A DNA stretch of 64,000 nt from Monilinia fructicola (GCA_008692225.1 VICG01000001.1:3759501-3823500); one strand, 5' to 3'. Numbered from the stretch's first letter, positions 46,924-60,603 are shown. Numbers and translations: made by a program. The notes: generated from the letters alone by a model not told the origin.

Positions 46924-48379
46924 ATGCTCATAAGATTTACAACAGCATCAAATCAAACCCTCCGACGACTTGCACAGACCACTCGACACTTCAACACCCC
47001 TCAGCTGAACAAGATGGCGACCCTTGGAGCATGGAGCAAGAAACATAAAGTCACGGTGGTTGGATCTGGAAACTGGTTAGTTGGCTCAAAGTAGAGGAAA
47101 TGAATCACTTTATTGACATCTGCCAGGGGTTGTACCATTGCAAAATTGTGGCAGAAAACACAAAACAACATTCCGATTTGTTTGAGGAAGAGGTTCAGAT
47201 GTGGGTATACGAGGAGGAAGTTACCATACCAAAAGATTCCAAGCACTACGATGCCTCCAATAATACCCCACAAAAGCTTACCTCGATTATCAACAAGTAC
47301 CACGAAAATGTTAAATATTTGCCAAATATCAAGCTCCCAAACAATCTGATCGCCAACCCTTCTGTAGAAGATGCAGTTGCAAACTCCTCGGTCTTGATCT
47401 TCAACCTTCCTCATCAGTTTATCGGGCGTATCTCCAAACAACTCCAAGGACACATCCTTCCATTCGCGCGGGGAATTTCTTGTATAAAAGGTGTTAATGT
47501 AACTGCCTCGGAGATAAGTCTTTTCAGTGAATGGATTGGTGAAGGGCTAGGAATATACTGCGGAGCCCTTTCAGGTGCCAATATTGCCAGCGAAATTGCA
47601 TTGGAAAAATGGTGTGAGACCACAATTGCATACGATCCTCCTCCAATGGACTCGCGTGCTGCGACACCGACTGGACCCTCTCCATCAAGCTCTCAAGTTA
47701 ATCTCACCATCACACCAGCAGATGAAGAACATAAAGATGTTAAAGGAAGAGTTAGCAAGGCAAAATTGAAGGCCGTACCATCGGAATATCCACCATTGGA
47801 TCATGCCTTGTTCAAGACATTATTCCATCGCCCTTACTTTCATGTCCGGATGGTTTCCGACGTAGCAGGAGTCTCCCTTGGTGGAGCTCTCAAAAACATT
47901 GTGGCACTGGCTGCGGGATTTGTTGAAGGGCGTGGTTGGGAGATAATGCGAAGGCGCTGTTATGCGAGTTGGCCTTCTTGAGATGGTCAAATTTGGCAAA
48001 GAATTCTTTGGAGAGACCGTTCATGCTGGTACTTTTACTGAAGAAAGTGCCGGTGTTGCTGATTTGATCACCAGTTGCAGTGGAGGACGAAACTTTAGAT
48101 GTGCGAAGTTGGCAGTTGAGAGAGGAGTTACAGTCGATGAAGTTGAGAGTACAGAATTGAATGGACAAAAGTTACAAGGAACCAGTACCGCAAAGGAGGT
48201 CAATGAGTTCTTGAAGTCTAGGGGAAAGGAAGGCGAATACCCATTATTCACTGCTGTTATTGGTGAGCCACTAGCTCTATATATTACAATGAAATGACAT
48301 GCTAACAATATTAGGTATTTTGGAGGGCAGGAACACTGTTGACGATATTCCGGACTTGTTAGCCAAGGCAGATGAGTGA
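46924..48379 (+). CDS. GPD1: NAD-dependent glycerol-3-phosphate dehydrogenase
   Basis: Reduces dihydroxyacetone phosphate to glycerol 3-phosphate, feeding glycerol and lipid synthesis. Two in-frame starts exist: ATG 46924 ([20 protein letters not shown], a mitochondrial-type presequence) and ATG 47014 ([12 protein letters not shown], the usual cytosolic start). Introns: 47076-47126 and 48263-48314. The NAD loop is VVGSGNWG split by intron 1. Later blocks are [43 protein letters not shown], then a fungal insertion (about 60 residues) before [20 protein letters not shown] and [12 protein letters not shown] with the active-site Lys. Then [31 protein letters not shown], ending [17 protein letters not shown]. 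At least three one-base deletions break the frame (an A-run near 47143, a G-run near 47938, and near 47956); probably consensus errors. Confidence 0.93.
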
Positions 48380-48930
48380 GAATTACAAGATCAACACATG
48401 GGTATATCTTACGGTAAAGGTTAGATAGAAGACGCAAGTCCTTGATTAGAAGGTAGAGAAATATTACGGCTTACCTTACTTCCCTTCTCCTGTTCTTCCT
48501 CGGAGATCAATCTGGACAGTCCGTGAGACACTGTTAGCCGATCTGCTCAAACTCATCTTTCGGGGATCTTCCCTCGGAGATCTGCTAGACCACTGCACCT
48601 TGAATGAGGTTTTGTATTCCCTCCCGTTGATCATGGTCCATGTTGGTCTCATCCCAAAATACTCATGGATTTTTTGACCAATCAACGATCCATGTTAATA
48701 ACTACAAGGGTGGACCCCACCAATGACATCGCTAGAGTATTGTATCGCCTTGAATGTTTCTTTCACAGTTGATTGCCCGCGTACGGATCCGAAAGGTGCA
48801 TCCTCAATTCTCAACGAAATCTCACCTCAGCATACCTACCTACCTAGGTATCTACTGAATATAAAAATTATCAATTGAAGAGAACAAATATTTTCTCAAA
48901 ATATAAATTAAGCACGTTCATCTAAACATC

Positions 48931-50254
<1,324 letters not shown>

Positions 50255-50688
50255 AACAAATCAGTAATTTCAGGTGGTTGTCTAATTAGATAGAGAAATA
50301 TGGGCTTCTATCAGAACCGTGGAAGCATAGAACCCTCCAATAGCGAGGAGTCAGGATGGGAAAAAATGGTTTATTGAATAATTAGATTTTGCTGCTAAGC
50401 AATGATATATGATGTTGAAGCCAAGTTGTTATATAATTTGACATGGAATGAAAAGGCCAATGATATCCTGCGTAATGCCATTTGTCAGCGTGCATCTGTC
50501 AATCCTCTTTTTGACAAAGTAAAAAGGCCATGGATCAGGACTGAAACTAGAACAAAAGTCGTCAACATGGACCATGACACTATGATACTGAAGTAATATT
50601 ATAATAAAATTCATCATTCCCGCGGATGAGATGACAGTTGAGATTTTGTAGCGATGATGCCGATAAATAATCGTTTAATGGGCATCAG

Positions 50689-50693
50689 CCAAT
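50689..50693 (+). promoter_or_regulatory. CCAAT box upstream of cytochrome c1
   Basis: A CCAAT pentamer (AGCCAATCAAA) lies 179 nt before the cytochrome c1 ATG. The HAP/CBF complex binds such sites and controls respiratory genes in fungi (known). Use here is inferred. Confidence 0.35.
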
Positions 50694-50867
50694 CAAAATC
50701 CGTTCAGTGGTAAGCCTGTGCCTAAGGCATAATTTAGCTTCTTTTTCGGATCATTTTCGAACTATTTGTCGCCGCACCTCACAACTTCAATCTCGAATCC
50801 TATCATTCAATTGAGCTCTCGAACCCACCTTGAAGTGATTCTCACCTCAAGGCATATTTTGCTCAAC

Positions 50868-52135
50868 ATGTTGGCCAGATCATGCCTGCGCTCGACGCGC
50901 TCGTTCGGGGGAGTGCGGAATAATGCGATCAACGCTACAAAGGTACAATCACTCCCCATCTCCGATGTCAACAACCACACCACTTTGATATGGAGGACCG
51001 TTATATCATGAGATCAAGTCATTATGTGGAACTGATTGCTAATGTCTGATATTACAGCGTGCCGCATCTACTTCCACTTCCACCGAAGCCGCCTCTCCCT
51101 TCGGTATTAACATGGCCGCGGGTGCTGCTACCGCCGTAGCAGCCGGCTCCCTCGCCTGGTACTATCATCTATACGGCCAGCCATTAAACGCTATGACACC
51201 AGTTGAAGAAGGGTGAGTAGTCACATATCTTTCCAGGTCAAGTTGGACATTTGTGGGGTGATGGGAACTCCGGGAATATCAACTGAAAACTGGGGAAGAT
51301 GGGAAGAATAAATTGGAACCCGATACTGACGGGACACCAGTCTCCATCCAACACAATACCCTTGGGTCCATCAACAATACGCAAAGACATTCGATCATCA
51401 AGCGTAAGAATTCCGTTCTCTGTCAAAGAGATTGACTGGTTTTAACAATACAATAGACTACGAAGAGGTTTCCAAGTTTACCAAGAAGTCTGCGCTTCTT
51501 GCCATTCTTTGAGCCGTATTCCATACAGAGCTTTGGTTGGTGTCACACATACCGTTGATGAGGCAAAGGCTCTAGCCGAAGCCAACGAATACGACAGCGA
51601 GCCAAACGATGAGGGTGAAATCGAAAAGCGACCTGGAAAACTCTCCGATTACCTCCCATCTCCCTACAAGAACGATGAAGCCGCTCGTGCTGCCAACAAC
51701 GGAGCTTTGCCCCCTGATCTTAGTTTGATGGTCAAGGCCAGACACGGCGGTGCCAACTACATTTTCAGTTTGTTGACTGGTTACCCAGATGAGGCTCCAG
51801 CAGGAGCCAAGGTCCCAGAAGGACTCAACTTCAACCCATATTTCCCAGGTACCGGTATTGCTATGGCTCGTGTTCTCTATAACGATCTCGTTGAATATGA
51901 AGATGGTACTCCAGCATCAGCATCACAAATGGCTAAAGATGTCGTTGAATTCCTCAACTGGTCAGCCGAACCCGAGATGGATCAACGAAAGAAGATGGGA
52001 ATGAAGGTTTTGGTTATTGGATCTATGCTTTTTGCATTGAGCGTCTGGGTTAAGCGTTACAAGTGGTCTCCTATCAAGACAAGAAAGATCGTGTACAACC
52101 CCCCCGTTACTGGCAATGGTCCTAGACATCACTAG
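50868..52135 (+). CDS. CYT1: Cytochrome c1, complex III heme protein
   Basis: Membrane-anchored c-type cytochrome that passes electrons from the Rieske protein to cytochrome c in the mitochondrial intermembrane space. Exons: 50868-50942, 51058-51212, 51341-51403 and 51457-52135 (introns 115, 128 and 53 nt). [20 protein letters not shown] is a mitochondrial presequence; [20 protein letters not shown] is a second, sorting-type hydrophobic signal. Then [20 protein letters not shown] and VCASCHSL, the CxxCH heme site. Later come [48 protein letters not shown] with the axial Met in GIAM, and C-terminal anchor [20 protein letters not shown]. About 323 residues. Frame is intact across all exons. Confidence 0.96.
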
Positions 52136-52787
52136 ATTCTCAATTTCTTTTTGTTTAATGGGGGAGCGAAAGGGCAGGAAATAAATGTGCTACTAGTTTT
52201 ATCTTACTGCGCGAATTGTACAAAGGAGAAGTTTTCGAATGAAGGTGGTAGATAAAAGCTTCACTTTAGGAGCAAACGCTCAAGAGTGGTAGCAAAATAG
52301 ATGTGTCCCAATATCCATTTGACTTTGAAAATGATTTAAAGCGCTGTCATACTGATTCTTACAATCAAAACTAGTGTGGCTCAATATGATCCAAGTATTA
52401 CTTGAGTATCCAATATGTACCTACCTACCTCCCTTCTCCCTCCCTCTCTCCCTACCCACCTACCTGCCTACTGCTCAAAATTATAAAAATTATCCATTAA
52501 TGCTAGTGATTTCGGTGGACCCCTTGGAGTGAATATTGTTGCGGTAACAAAAAGGTTTCAACAGATCCTCGCTAAATAAAAAAAAGTTGCTTCCCCAGAT
52601 TTCAGTCCTCGAGGGAAACTTTTTTTTTTTCTGCTACCTTTGCTTTTTTTTAATTCAAAAGTGTCTGTGAGCAGCGCATATTTGGTTTTTGTGACTCGAT
52701 CTACTTGTACATAATTTAAGTTTTCTGTCTCTCGATTTCTCTCTCAATTGATTTACCAAAACGAATTGACATCACATATATAAAAAT
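52136..52787. other. Intergenic, pyrimidine-rich
   Basis: ACCTACCT/CTCCCTCTCTCC runs lie at 52418-52470, and a T-run of about eleven at 52620. Probably the 3' flank of cytochrome c1 and the promoter of the next gene. Confidence 0.5.
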
Positions 52788-54565
52788 ATGACGAAACGAA
52801 CCAGCACTCAGGCGGCAGCGTCGCCAACTGGAATGGAAAAAATCGCCAATGATGTGGAAATGAAGGATGTACAATCTGTTGCGGGAGCAGGAGAGGGTGA
52901 AGAATCTGTTTCTTCAGCAAAACCTTCTCGAGATGAGGTATCTTTCACCATATATCCCAATCATCATCATAGTACTCTGGAAAATAGCTAAAGTCTCCGA
53001 CCAGAACGAAACTATTGCGCCAGTCGACGGCGAAAAACCCGCGGGTAGCAACAAACGTAAACGCGATTTCAAAGCTGAGCGTCAAGCCAAGAGACAGCGA
53101 AAGGAAGAAATCAAAGCACCTAAAAAAGCTGCAGCTGCGATTCGAGAAGCTGAGCAGGCACTTGAAAGGGAGAAGAAAGCTGCGGCGAAGGCAGAGGCAA
53201 TGAAGCTTAGAGAGGAACAAACTTTGGCACAGAAAGAGCAGAAGAAAGAAGAAAAGGCGAAGAGATATGAAGAGAATTTGAGGCAGCAGGCAGAGGAGAA
53301 GAAAAAAAGGGAAGAGGAGAAGAAGAGGGATTTGGAAGCGAAGAAGAAAGATGCAGCAGAAAAGAGGAAGGGCGAGGAGAAGGTCCCGGCCGTGGAAAAA
53401 CAGGTGAAGAATTCGAAGAGGGGGCATGGGAATGAAAACGACAAAGGGAAGGGTGCGAAGAAGACTTGGGAAAAGAAGACCAAGGGACCAAAGACCTCGG
53501 AATTCTTTGGAGAGGGATTGAAGGCGCAGGTTATGGGCTTGGAGAATGAATCAAAGAGCGAGCAGGCTGAGTCGGGAGAAGAAGTGAAGGGGGAGAGCAG
53601 CAAGAAAGTCAAGTCGAAGCGCAGCTGGAAAGATCTTAAGAAGGGAAATGTGGCGCCTGTGGGTCTCGAGGAGAAGATTGCTGCTGCAAAGGCATCTGTT
53701 GCTCAGGCTGAGAGCAAGATAGATGATGATGTGCCTATGGAAGATGCTCCCGAAGCAAAGGATGCCGAGGATCAGAACGAGCCTGAAAAGGAAACTCTTG
53801 AAGCGGCTGCTAATGACACAGCTCCTGTCTCGTATCCTTCCCTTGAGCATCTCATCGAAGATAGCCCCGAGCCTGCTATTGAGCCTGAGGCTCCAGCGGA
53901 AACAGAGAGCCAAGAAGTTGGCTTGAAAGTACCAGAAGAAATCTCAGAACAGAACGTGGAGGAAGAGAAAGTCAACTCAGAAGTTAGCCAAGAAGCTTCC
54001 AAGGACCAAGAAGAGGGGGTAGTGTCGGCTGAAGAATCATCACCTGCTGCTCAGGAAGGAGATGAAACCGAAGAGGATACCCCAAAGGAGAATGCCGCAC
54101 CTGTGGCAGCTGATGCAGAAATAGAGCTCGAAGAGGCCAAAGAAGAAGTAGAGGCCAATGCAAGTGCGAAGAAGCGTTCAAGAAAGAGAGTCAGAAACAA
54201 CAACCGTTTGGAAGCTGAGGAGACACCAACAAAGCCTACAGCACCTGCTTCATCCAACAGCCAAAAGGCCAAGACATCCTCAACTACACCTCTTGCTACC
54301 AAGAGTCAAGATGTAAAGACACCCTCAAAATCGCCTGCACAGCCAAAAGCAGCAGTTGCAAAAAAGGGGAGACCCCCAGGAAAGGCAGTCAATAAGGCTA
54401 AGGCTGCCTCTAAATCTGCAGAGGAACCTGTTCGATGCTGATGCTTCAAAGGCCAAACGTGTAAGGATACCTAAAGCTAGAGCTGCAGCTCTTGCTGCTG
54501 CAACAACTGGACTCGATTCTCCAGCCAGGAATACCAGGAGATCGGCAAAAGCCAACCACTCGTAG
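52788..54565 (+). CDS. Lys/Glu-rich coiled-coil protein with AT-hook-like motif
   Basis: Exon 1 (52788-52937, MTKRTSTQAAASPTGMEKIA) is joined over a 67-nt intron (ends CGACCAG, 53004) to a long frame. Residues about 60-190 are a continuous Lys/Glu/Ala/Arg helix (KRKRDFKAERQAKRQRKEEI onward), likely a long single alpha helix or coiled coil with nuclear signals. Next come GPKTSEFFGEGLKAQVMGLE and SKRSWKDLKKGNVAPVGLEE, which may be conserved binding segments. An acidic Glu/Pro/Ser region to about residue 480 follows, then KKGRPPGKAVNKAK, an AT-hook-like core. The current frame stops at 54441 (PVRC). The next frame over continues NLFDADASKAKRVRIPKARA to 54565, so a one-base deletion near 54425 is likely. 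Probably nuclear; function not recognised. Confidence 0.65.
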
Positions 54566-54629
54566 AAGGGCCAGGCTCTACGAGTGGTATTCAACTTCTG
54601 GATATTAGTTTGAGTCACCATAATGACGA

Positions 54630-55802
54630 TATGATTGAAGCCATGGGTGATGAATTGGAAGGAACAGGTAACACTCCTGGGATCAATAACGATGATGATG
54701 TTCACGAATCAATCCACGTGCGAATCCCGCTCAAGTTCTAATTCCGAATCACAAACACCTTCGAAACTACTGCATTCAGTTGACTATATGCAACTACCTA
54801 TCCTACAAAAGACAGACGTTTTTGATCCCAATGCGAATGAGTGTGACTCCTCTGAGCTATCCGGGCTAAGCATAACCGAGTATCCTTTTCTAGCCTCGGA
54901 TATCAACGCTGTTGACAGGACTGAAGTTGATGCCTCTAGGATTACAATGTCAGGCAAGAGACAAAGACCACCTGCACATTCGCCTTACTTTACGCAATCA
55001 TTCGCTCTCGCTCCATCCAAATCAAAGGATTCTATCCCATTACAAGGAGAAGCTTCCATCAATAATCAATTCCCAAAGAAAGGGTCACCTAAGAAACGCT
55101 CTGCAGGCATAATCTCGTGTATTCCTTTTCCACCCCTGTCCGCACCCTATTTCGGACTTATTCAGGAGAAACTCGCTCATGATCCATTTCGCTTGCTCAT
55201 AGCCGTTACATTCTTGAATCGCACTCATGGCAAACACGCCATACCAGTATTCTACGACCTGATGAATAAATACCCTACCCCCCAATCAATCTTTGAAGCC
55301 TCAAAAGAAGACATCGTCTCAGTAATTCGGCATCTTGGCTTACAAAATCAACGTGCAGCAACCTACCAAACCTACGCTAAAATTTTCTGCGAAAAACCCG
55401 CCGCTCAAAGGCAAACGCTACGCAGTCCATGATTACCCCGCCAAAGGTCTAGGTCGTGATGCCAAGAAAGGTGAAGTCCTTCCCGAGGAATCGGTGGACT
55501 CGCGTATGGCCTGGGAAATCGGACATATGACACAAGGACCATATGCACTTGACAGTTGGCGCATCTTCTGCCGTGATATCCTATTAGGTAAAGCACAAGG
55601 ATGGAATGGGGAGGGCAATGACGAAGAAGGGTTTCAACCGGAGTGGATGAGAGTTGTTCCGGAAGATAAAGAGTTGAGAGCCTTTTTAAGGTGGATGTGG
55701 TTAAAGGAGGGTTTCGAATGGGATCCTTTTACGGGGGAGAAAGAGGTTGCGGGAAAGGATTTATTGAGGGCCCGCGATGGAAGGGAGGATTGCTTGGGAT
55801 GA
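54630..55802 (+). CDS. MBD4-like DNA glycosylase (HhH-GPD), frame breaks
   Basis: The C-terminal half matches the glycosylase domain of MBD4, which removes T or U from G mismatches produced by deaminated cytosine. Evidence: HDPFRLLIAVTFLNRTHGKH, the MBD4-type opening helix; IRHLGLQNQRAATYQTYAKI; the GHMTQGPYALDSWRIFCRD block in which the Asp before SWRIFC takes the catalytic position; and FLRWMWLKEGFEWDP near the C-terminus. No methyl-CpG-binding domain is visible, as is usual for fungal and plant relatives. The first part (MIEAMGDELEGTGNTPGINN) is disordered. Frame breaks near 54715 and at a C-run near 55402 separate segments that otherwise join cleanly; probably consensus errors. The start codon is uncertain. 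Confidence 0.75.
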
Positions 55803-57894
55803 TGCAGGTGGCATGAGGATTTTAGAAGTGGAGGCAGAGTTGGATTCTGTGAAGCAAGATTAATTGTGTAGGGCTATTGGTGATTGTTTCCAGTATAATA
55901 GATTGTTGAATGGTTGGCCAAATTTAGTGTTGAAAGTTGTATATACCTCTGTATACATACTCGGCTTCATTTCTCAAAAAAGATTTATTCATTAGCATCG
56001 CATATGGAGTTTTTGAAATGTATTTCATTTTATTTCCTTGAGTGCCATTTTCAAATCGGAACCAAGCCTCGGGTAGCTCAGCAGTCGGTCTCTCCAAGCG
56101 GAGCAGTAGACTAAATAGATTTCCAAACAGTGACTTTCTAATAAAGTTCCTTCCATATCTTGAAAGCTCATGCATAGCTGCATCATACGAAGATATCTGT
56201 ACACATTAGATCAGCAGTCATTCCATATTAGCATGTCATGCCATGCCATGCTAAAGCATTTAGTATTCTGGAAATAACAATAAATGAAGCACCTCACATA
56301 TAAGCGATGAGCATCCTTCGTTCCCTCAGCACTCCTTTCGCATCCCGCGCCAAGCTCCATACCAGCTCTTTCCCTAAAGCATACCCTTTCAGCAGGAGAA
56401 AGCCTGCCTGGGCGGACTAGCGAACCGAGCCAGTGGGAGCGCACAGGCAACACAAATATATATTCTCTCCCGCCCTACACTCTAGGGATGATGAAACTTG
56501 TACGAGGAAACGCCGCATCTTCTGCGTCCTTTCAATCTCACCCCAGCTGTCCGGACTGGATAAGATGTCTCATCTGGGTCGTTGACCGAACAGGCGAGCT
56601 CGTTTCTTCCTTCTCTCTTCTCTCTTGATTCTCGAATTTTCAAACGTGCTGGGAATATATCTATATATAGCAGCGAACTTGGTCCTCTGATATTCTCGGG
56701 GTTGCTTCTGGGTGGACGTTGATTGGACTTTTGGTTGCAGTGACAATGCTCGTGGACAGGCTTGACATTCGATGTTCAACGAGCATTGCGAAGGATGCAT
56801 CGAGCGAGGTGCTCATAGTAATCTTTCTGGCGACTTTCATCGAATTTTCGCTTGCGTGAAAGTGGGCTTGGGTTTGGAGATGGATGGATAAGTTGGGGTT
56901 TGGGTCGCTGGGTTTGATGTGGGAAGATTGGCGAGTGGGATGGGGGCAAATCAGGGGTGGGGGGTGTGTGAAAATTGGATTGTGTGAATGCATGCGTGGA
57001 TTATGTGCTGCGTGTGGCTCTGTGCATTTTCTGCGTTAGGTGGGGGATGGTGTTTGTTTCGTGGAAATAGCGTGGATGATTCCAAATTCTCGAGGGGAGA
57101 TGCCTAGAAATCAATCATACAATGAAGCTATTCTTCGTTTTAGCCTCTATTTCTCCCATTCTGTGTCGTGTTTATGAGGATTATCTGATTAGGCTAGCGC
57201 TCCCGAGTTTGGGGGTCATGATTCCATTTCTGATTTGTTTGGAAGGTGAGTGCAGCGTCTTTGAATTTCTCTCCCTCGACAGAAACCCATAGGATGTTCG
57301 AATAAACTACTTCTTTTGATATTTCATAATGAAACTTAATAGAGGTAAAGAGAACAGTCCTTGAGAGTATCATACCACCTCTTATGTTTGTCCCTCTGTA
57401 TATCACATACTATCACCCAGATCAAATACAGCTTCCAACATTCCGAGTCCTAAACTACCAGAGTTCAGTCCACCCTCGTCACAGCAATATGATATCATCA
57501 TCTATTTTGCCGAGAAGTACCAGTAGAGTGGAAGCTGCATTACCCGCCTATTACCAAATAGCTCTAGACTAGACAAATCTCGAACTCAGCAAACTACAAT
57601 AAATCCTCCTCAAACCCTTCGCATTGAAATTTTTTCTAGACGACTCTAGCAACCTTCTGGAACACCTCAGATTCCACAAAACAATAGACTTCAAATCTAG
57701 AATATTCTTCATCTTCAATGAATGCTATGCATAGAATGGATGGAAACTAAAAAAAAAATGTTTCTAATAAATCTCTTTAGTCCGTTCAATATATGACTCA
57801 AGCTATCTGATCCTTAAAGAATATAGCATGCTGTCGGTAAGCTACTGCAAAGTACGAAATTCATACACCGTTTACCTACGAAGCAAGTGCGAAC
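55803..57894. other. Gene-free stretch
   Basis: No supported gene. Minus frames at 56211-56453 and 56661-56993 have low-complexity or unnatural composition and are not called. A CATGCCATGC-type repeat lies near 56235-56250. Confidence 0.4.
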
Positions 57895-58176
57895 ATGGGT
57901 TCGCTCGATTTATCTAGGAACAAACCAGCCGATACCCAGTCCGGCGACGCTCAACCTGCCGATGTTCAATCTGCTGATGCTGAACCCAGAAGCGCCCAGC
58001 CCAGCGATGCTCAACCTCTCGACCCCCCCATCATCGCCACTCAGCCCAGCACTAACAAGCCAACCAGCAGCCCCTCTCAAAGTACATCACCATCTTTAGA
58101 TTGGCCCTCGGAATCTGAATTCGACAGGGCAGAGGCAGCCAACTTCCCCAAGGGCTGGCATGAAAAGAGAAAATGA
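57895..58176 (+). CDS. Small disordered protein with Asp-Ala-Gln-Pro repeats
   Basis: 93-residue frame with ATG 57895 (MGSLDLSRNKPADTQSGDAQ). Residues 10-45 are imperfect repeats of the form S/A-D-A-Q/E-P (for example SADAEPRSAQPSDAQP). A Ser/Thr/Pro stretch follows, then a more ordinary C-terminus (DWPSESEFDRAEAANFPKGW HEKRK). Intrinsically disordered; no family recognised. Codon repeats (CCNAGCGATGCTCAACC) show it grew by short tandem duplication. Confidence 0.45.
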   Translation: MGSLDLSRNKPADTQSGDAQPADVQSADAEPRSAQPSDAQPLDPPIIATQPSTNKPTSSPSQSTSPSLDWPSESEFDRAEAANFPKGWHEKRK

Positions 58177-58767
58177 GGGGTGCGACGGTGCGAAGGTGCG
58201 GGGCTGTCTTTCCCTCTTGTGGTAACGTGAATATCTATGAGAAATTCTCAGGAGCAGAAATGGGACAAAGGGGACTGGAGATGGCCCCAGGGGATGGGGT
58301 GCAGTTAGTGGTCGAGTGAGCGGCGTAGCTCTGCCAAGGGGGGTTCCGTGCTGTTAAACTCGGGATCCGTCGATATCGTGAAGATGGAATATATCACAAG
58401 ACGCTCCCTCATCCTTTGACTTCCAACCGTGCGTTCATTTCGGATGACATGTGTCATCGTGCGTCTCTCCCTTCTATTGCAACCCTGCACTTACCACCCA
58501 GCAGCTTCAAAGTACCCAGCCGAATAAAGTGACGAGCTTGCCGAGGAAATCTTGAAACAGCCGTGTTCGACCAGACCTTGCTCTTCCCTCATCCCCATCC
58601 ACAACATCGAGGTTTTGCTAAATTTTCCCAGTCATGTATTTCTAGGAATTTTCCCGTGTTCTATGCAATGCCGCACTTTAGAACGTGGTTTTTGCGATTC
58701 CCCCGTCGCACGATGGGATGAAATAGATATATGAGATCAACGTCGCATCCTCCACTGGACTATCCCG

Positions 58768-58820
<53 letters not shown>

Positions 58821-59888
58821 CAAAGCAAAAGAACAACGCACTATCCCGATACTCATTCCAAAGCACCAAATCAACAACCTGCGCATTTATAATTACGTAT
58901 AGCCCCCACCCGAAACCCACACCCACCACGCAACACGTCCAAAGATGAGCAAAAAACATCATGCAAGACAAAATACCACATCAAGCGCGCCCTTACATCT
59001 CCGCCCTCCGAATCGAGCAGTCGGAAGAACACTGCTCGTCCCCGAGATGCTCCCCCACAGAGGAAAGTTCAAGCATCCAAGCTGCAGAGGGATCGCTCCG
59101 CACAATCGTCGCAATCCCTTTGATGTCTTTCTTGCAGATTACGTTCTGCATTGGACGGTGTCCGGATTGCCATCTGAATGGGATGCGTCATCGCCTTCAT
59201 CTTGCAGATGCGAACACCCGGCACGGGACACCGGAGCGAGCTTATTTACATCCCCACAATGCTTCGTTCGCACCAAACACACTCACTCCACTACTGCATT
59301 TTTTCGCCAGACACGAGAACTGGCACCGCGTAGTAGAACCAACCTTATTGATTGCGCATGTGGAACGCGTACGGTGATTCGAAAGATTATTAGAGGCTAA
59401 GGTCTCGATATCGGTCTACGGAAACAGTGCACGGGAACAGTGAGGAGGATGGATCGGCAAGCAGGGGATGCCAAGATTACGTAGCTATAGGGGAAGCGAA
59501 ATTCAAATATGCACGTCAGCACATCTATCATTGGTGGTGGCGGTGTTTAATCGCATGCCTAGTCACCGCGATAAAAGCATATAATTGAATAAGGTTAGGA
59601 TGGATTTTCCAAAACACGCATGATTCAAATACCTACAAGGTTAACAAAATCTAACTATACCACTTTCTTCTTCATCCAATACCTGGTCTGGTAACCTTAT
59701 TGAATACCTAGGTAGAGTAAAAAGGAAAAAATTCACACAACCACTCATAAGCAAAAGCTTGATAATATTCACCAACCACACAACCCGGAGACCACCCACC
59801 AAAAGATGCCAAAATCGAGTCCATGGATTTCACTATTAAAAGAGTCAGTCGCGAGAACAAAACAACCTCCCGCATCCCCAAAAAGAAT
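58177..59888. other. Gene-poor stretch with a CT microsatellite
   Basis: A CT microsatellite of about 22 units spans 58770-58814. Two overlapping plus frames at 58945-59400 and 58961-59377 are open for over 130 codons. Neither contains a recognised domain, and they cannot both be coding. Whether one is expressed is undecided. Confidence 0.4.
59880..59884 (-). terminator. Pol III T-run terminator of the tRNA
   Basis: A run of five T on the minus strand lies four bases beyond the tRNA 3' end, the standard pol III stop signal. Confidence 0.7.
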
Positions 59889-59987
59889 TTCCGGTACGGG
59901 GAATTGAACCCCGGTCTCCCGCGACCTGTTTGAAACCCTGAGGTCTCGAATGAGAGGCGGAAATGCTAGCCACTACACCATGCCGGA
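59889..59987 (-). tRNA. tRNA-Glu(CTC) with a 27-nt intron
   Basis: Minus-strand cloverleaf: acceptor TCCGGCA pairs with TACCGGA (one mismatch). The D arm contains TGGTGTAGTGGCTAGC, which is also the A box. The anticodon stem TCCGC/GCGGG flanks the loop CTCTCA-C with anticodon CTC. The T arm is CGGGGTTCAATTCCCCG, the B box. About 27 nt between loop position 37 and the 3' stem form the canonical-position intron. Confidence 0.93.
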
Positions 59988-60348
59988 TGTTTGTTTGTAT
60001 TGTTGACAATGTGATCACTGCTTCAGATTATACATCTAGAGTTCCCCGAGCTCGACGCGCTAGAAAAATTTCGTCCGCAGAGATTTAAGGTTAAGCGAAA
60101 AGGAGGGACTGATGGAGAACGGATGATTAATCTTATTGTAAGGTTACAGAGTAATGGATCTCCACATTTCCCCAATCGATAGTATATTTTTATATACAGA
60201 GTATCCATGGATATATAAAATTGCGCCTGGCTTGTAAATATTAGTTTTCTCGAGTTAGGCTTAAGGTTAATGATTTAAACATTACGAAATCTCGAGTTAA
60301 AAATCTCCCGTTAAATTTCTCAATTTTGGTTTATCAATAAACTTCATA

Positions 60349-60603
60349 CTTGGCGTTGTTTTGGGTCAATGCCAGGCTAGAAATTAACTGAAAACGGAAC
60401 TTATTTTAAAAAATTATAATAAATTAACAAATCAATTAAAAATTGTAAATAATGCTCTATATAGTATTATTGAATTAAAAAATAAACGTTTAGTATGTTT
60501 AAATTCTTAAAAATGAAAGTTTTATAATATATAAAAAAGAATTTAAAAGATGTATACTATTTTGTAGATTTTTAGCCCGGCATTGACCCAAAACAACGCC
60601 AAG
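60349..60603. mobile_element. 255-bp TA-flanked inverted-repeat element
   Basis: The left end CTTGGCGTTGTTTTGGGTCA (continuing to about 60379) is repeated in inverted orientation at about 60573-60603, giving terminal inverted repeats of about 30 bp with one mismatch. Both ends are flanked by TA (60347-60348 and 60604-60605), the target duplication of Tc1/mariner/pogo-type elements. The 190-bp core is very AT-rich and has no coding capacity. A non-autonomous MITE is the best reading. Confidence 0.8.

Noticed and set aside
53082..53612. Leu/Phe/Ser-rich minus ORFs opposite the Lys-rich gene
   Set aside because: Direct shadows of AAG/GAG-rich coding sequence.
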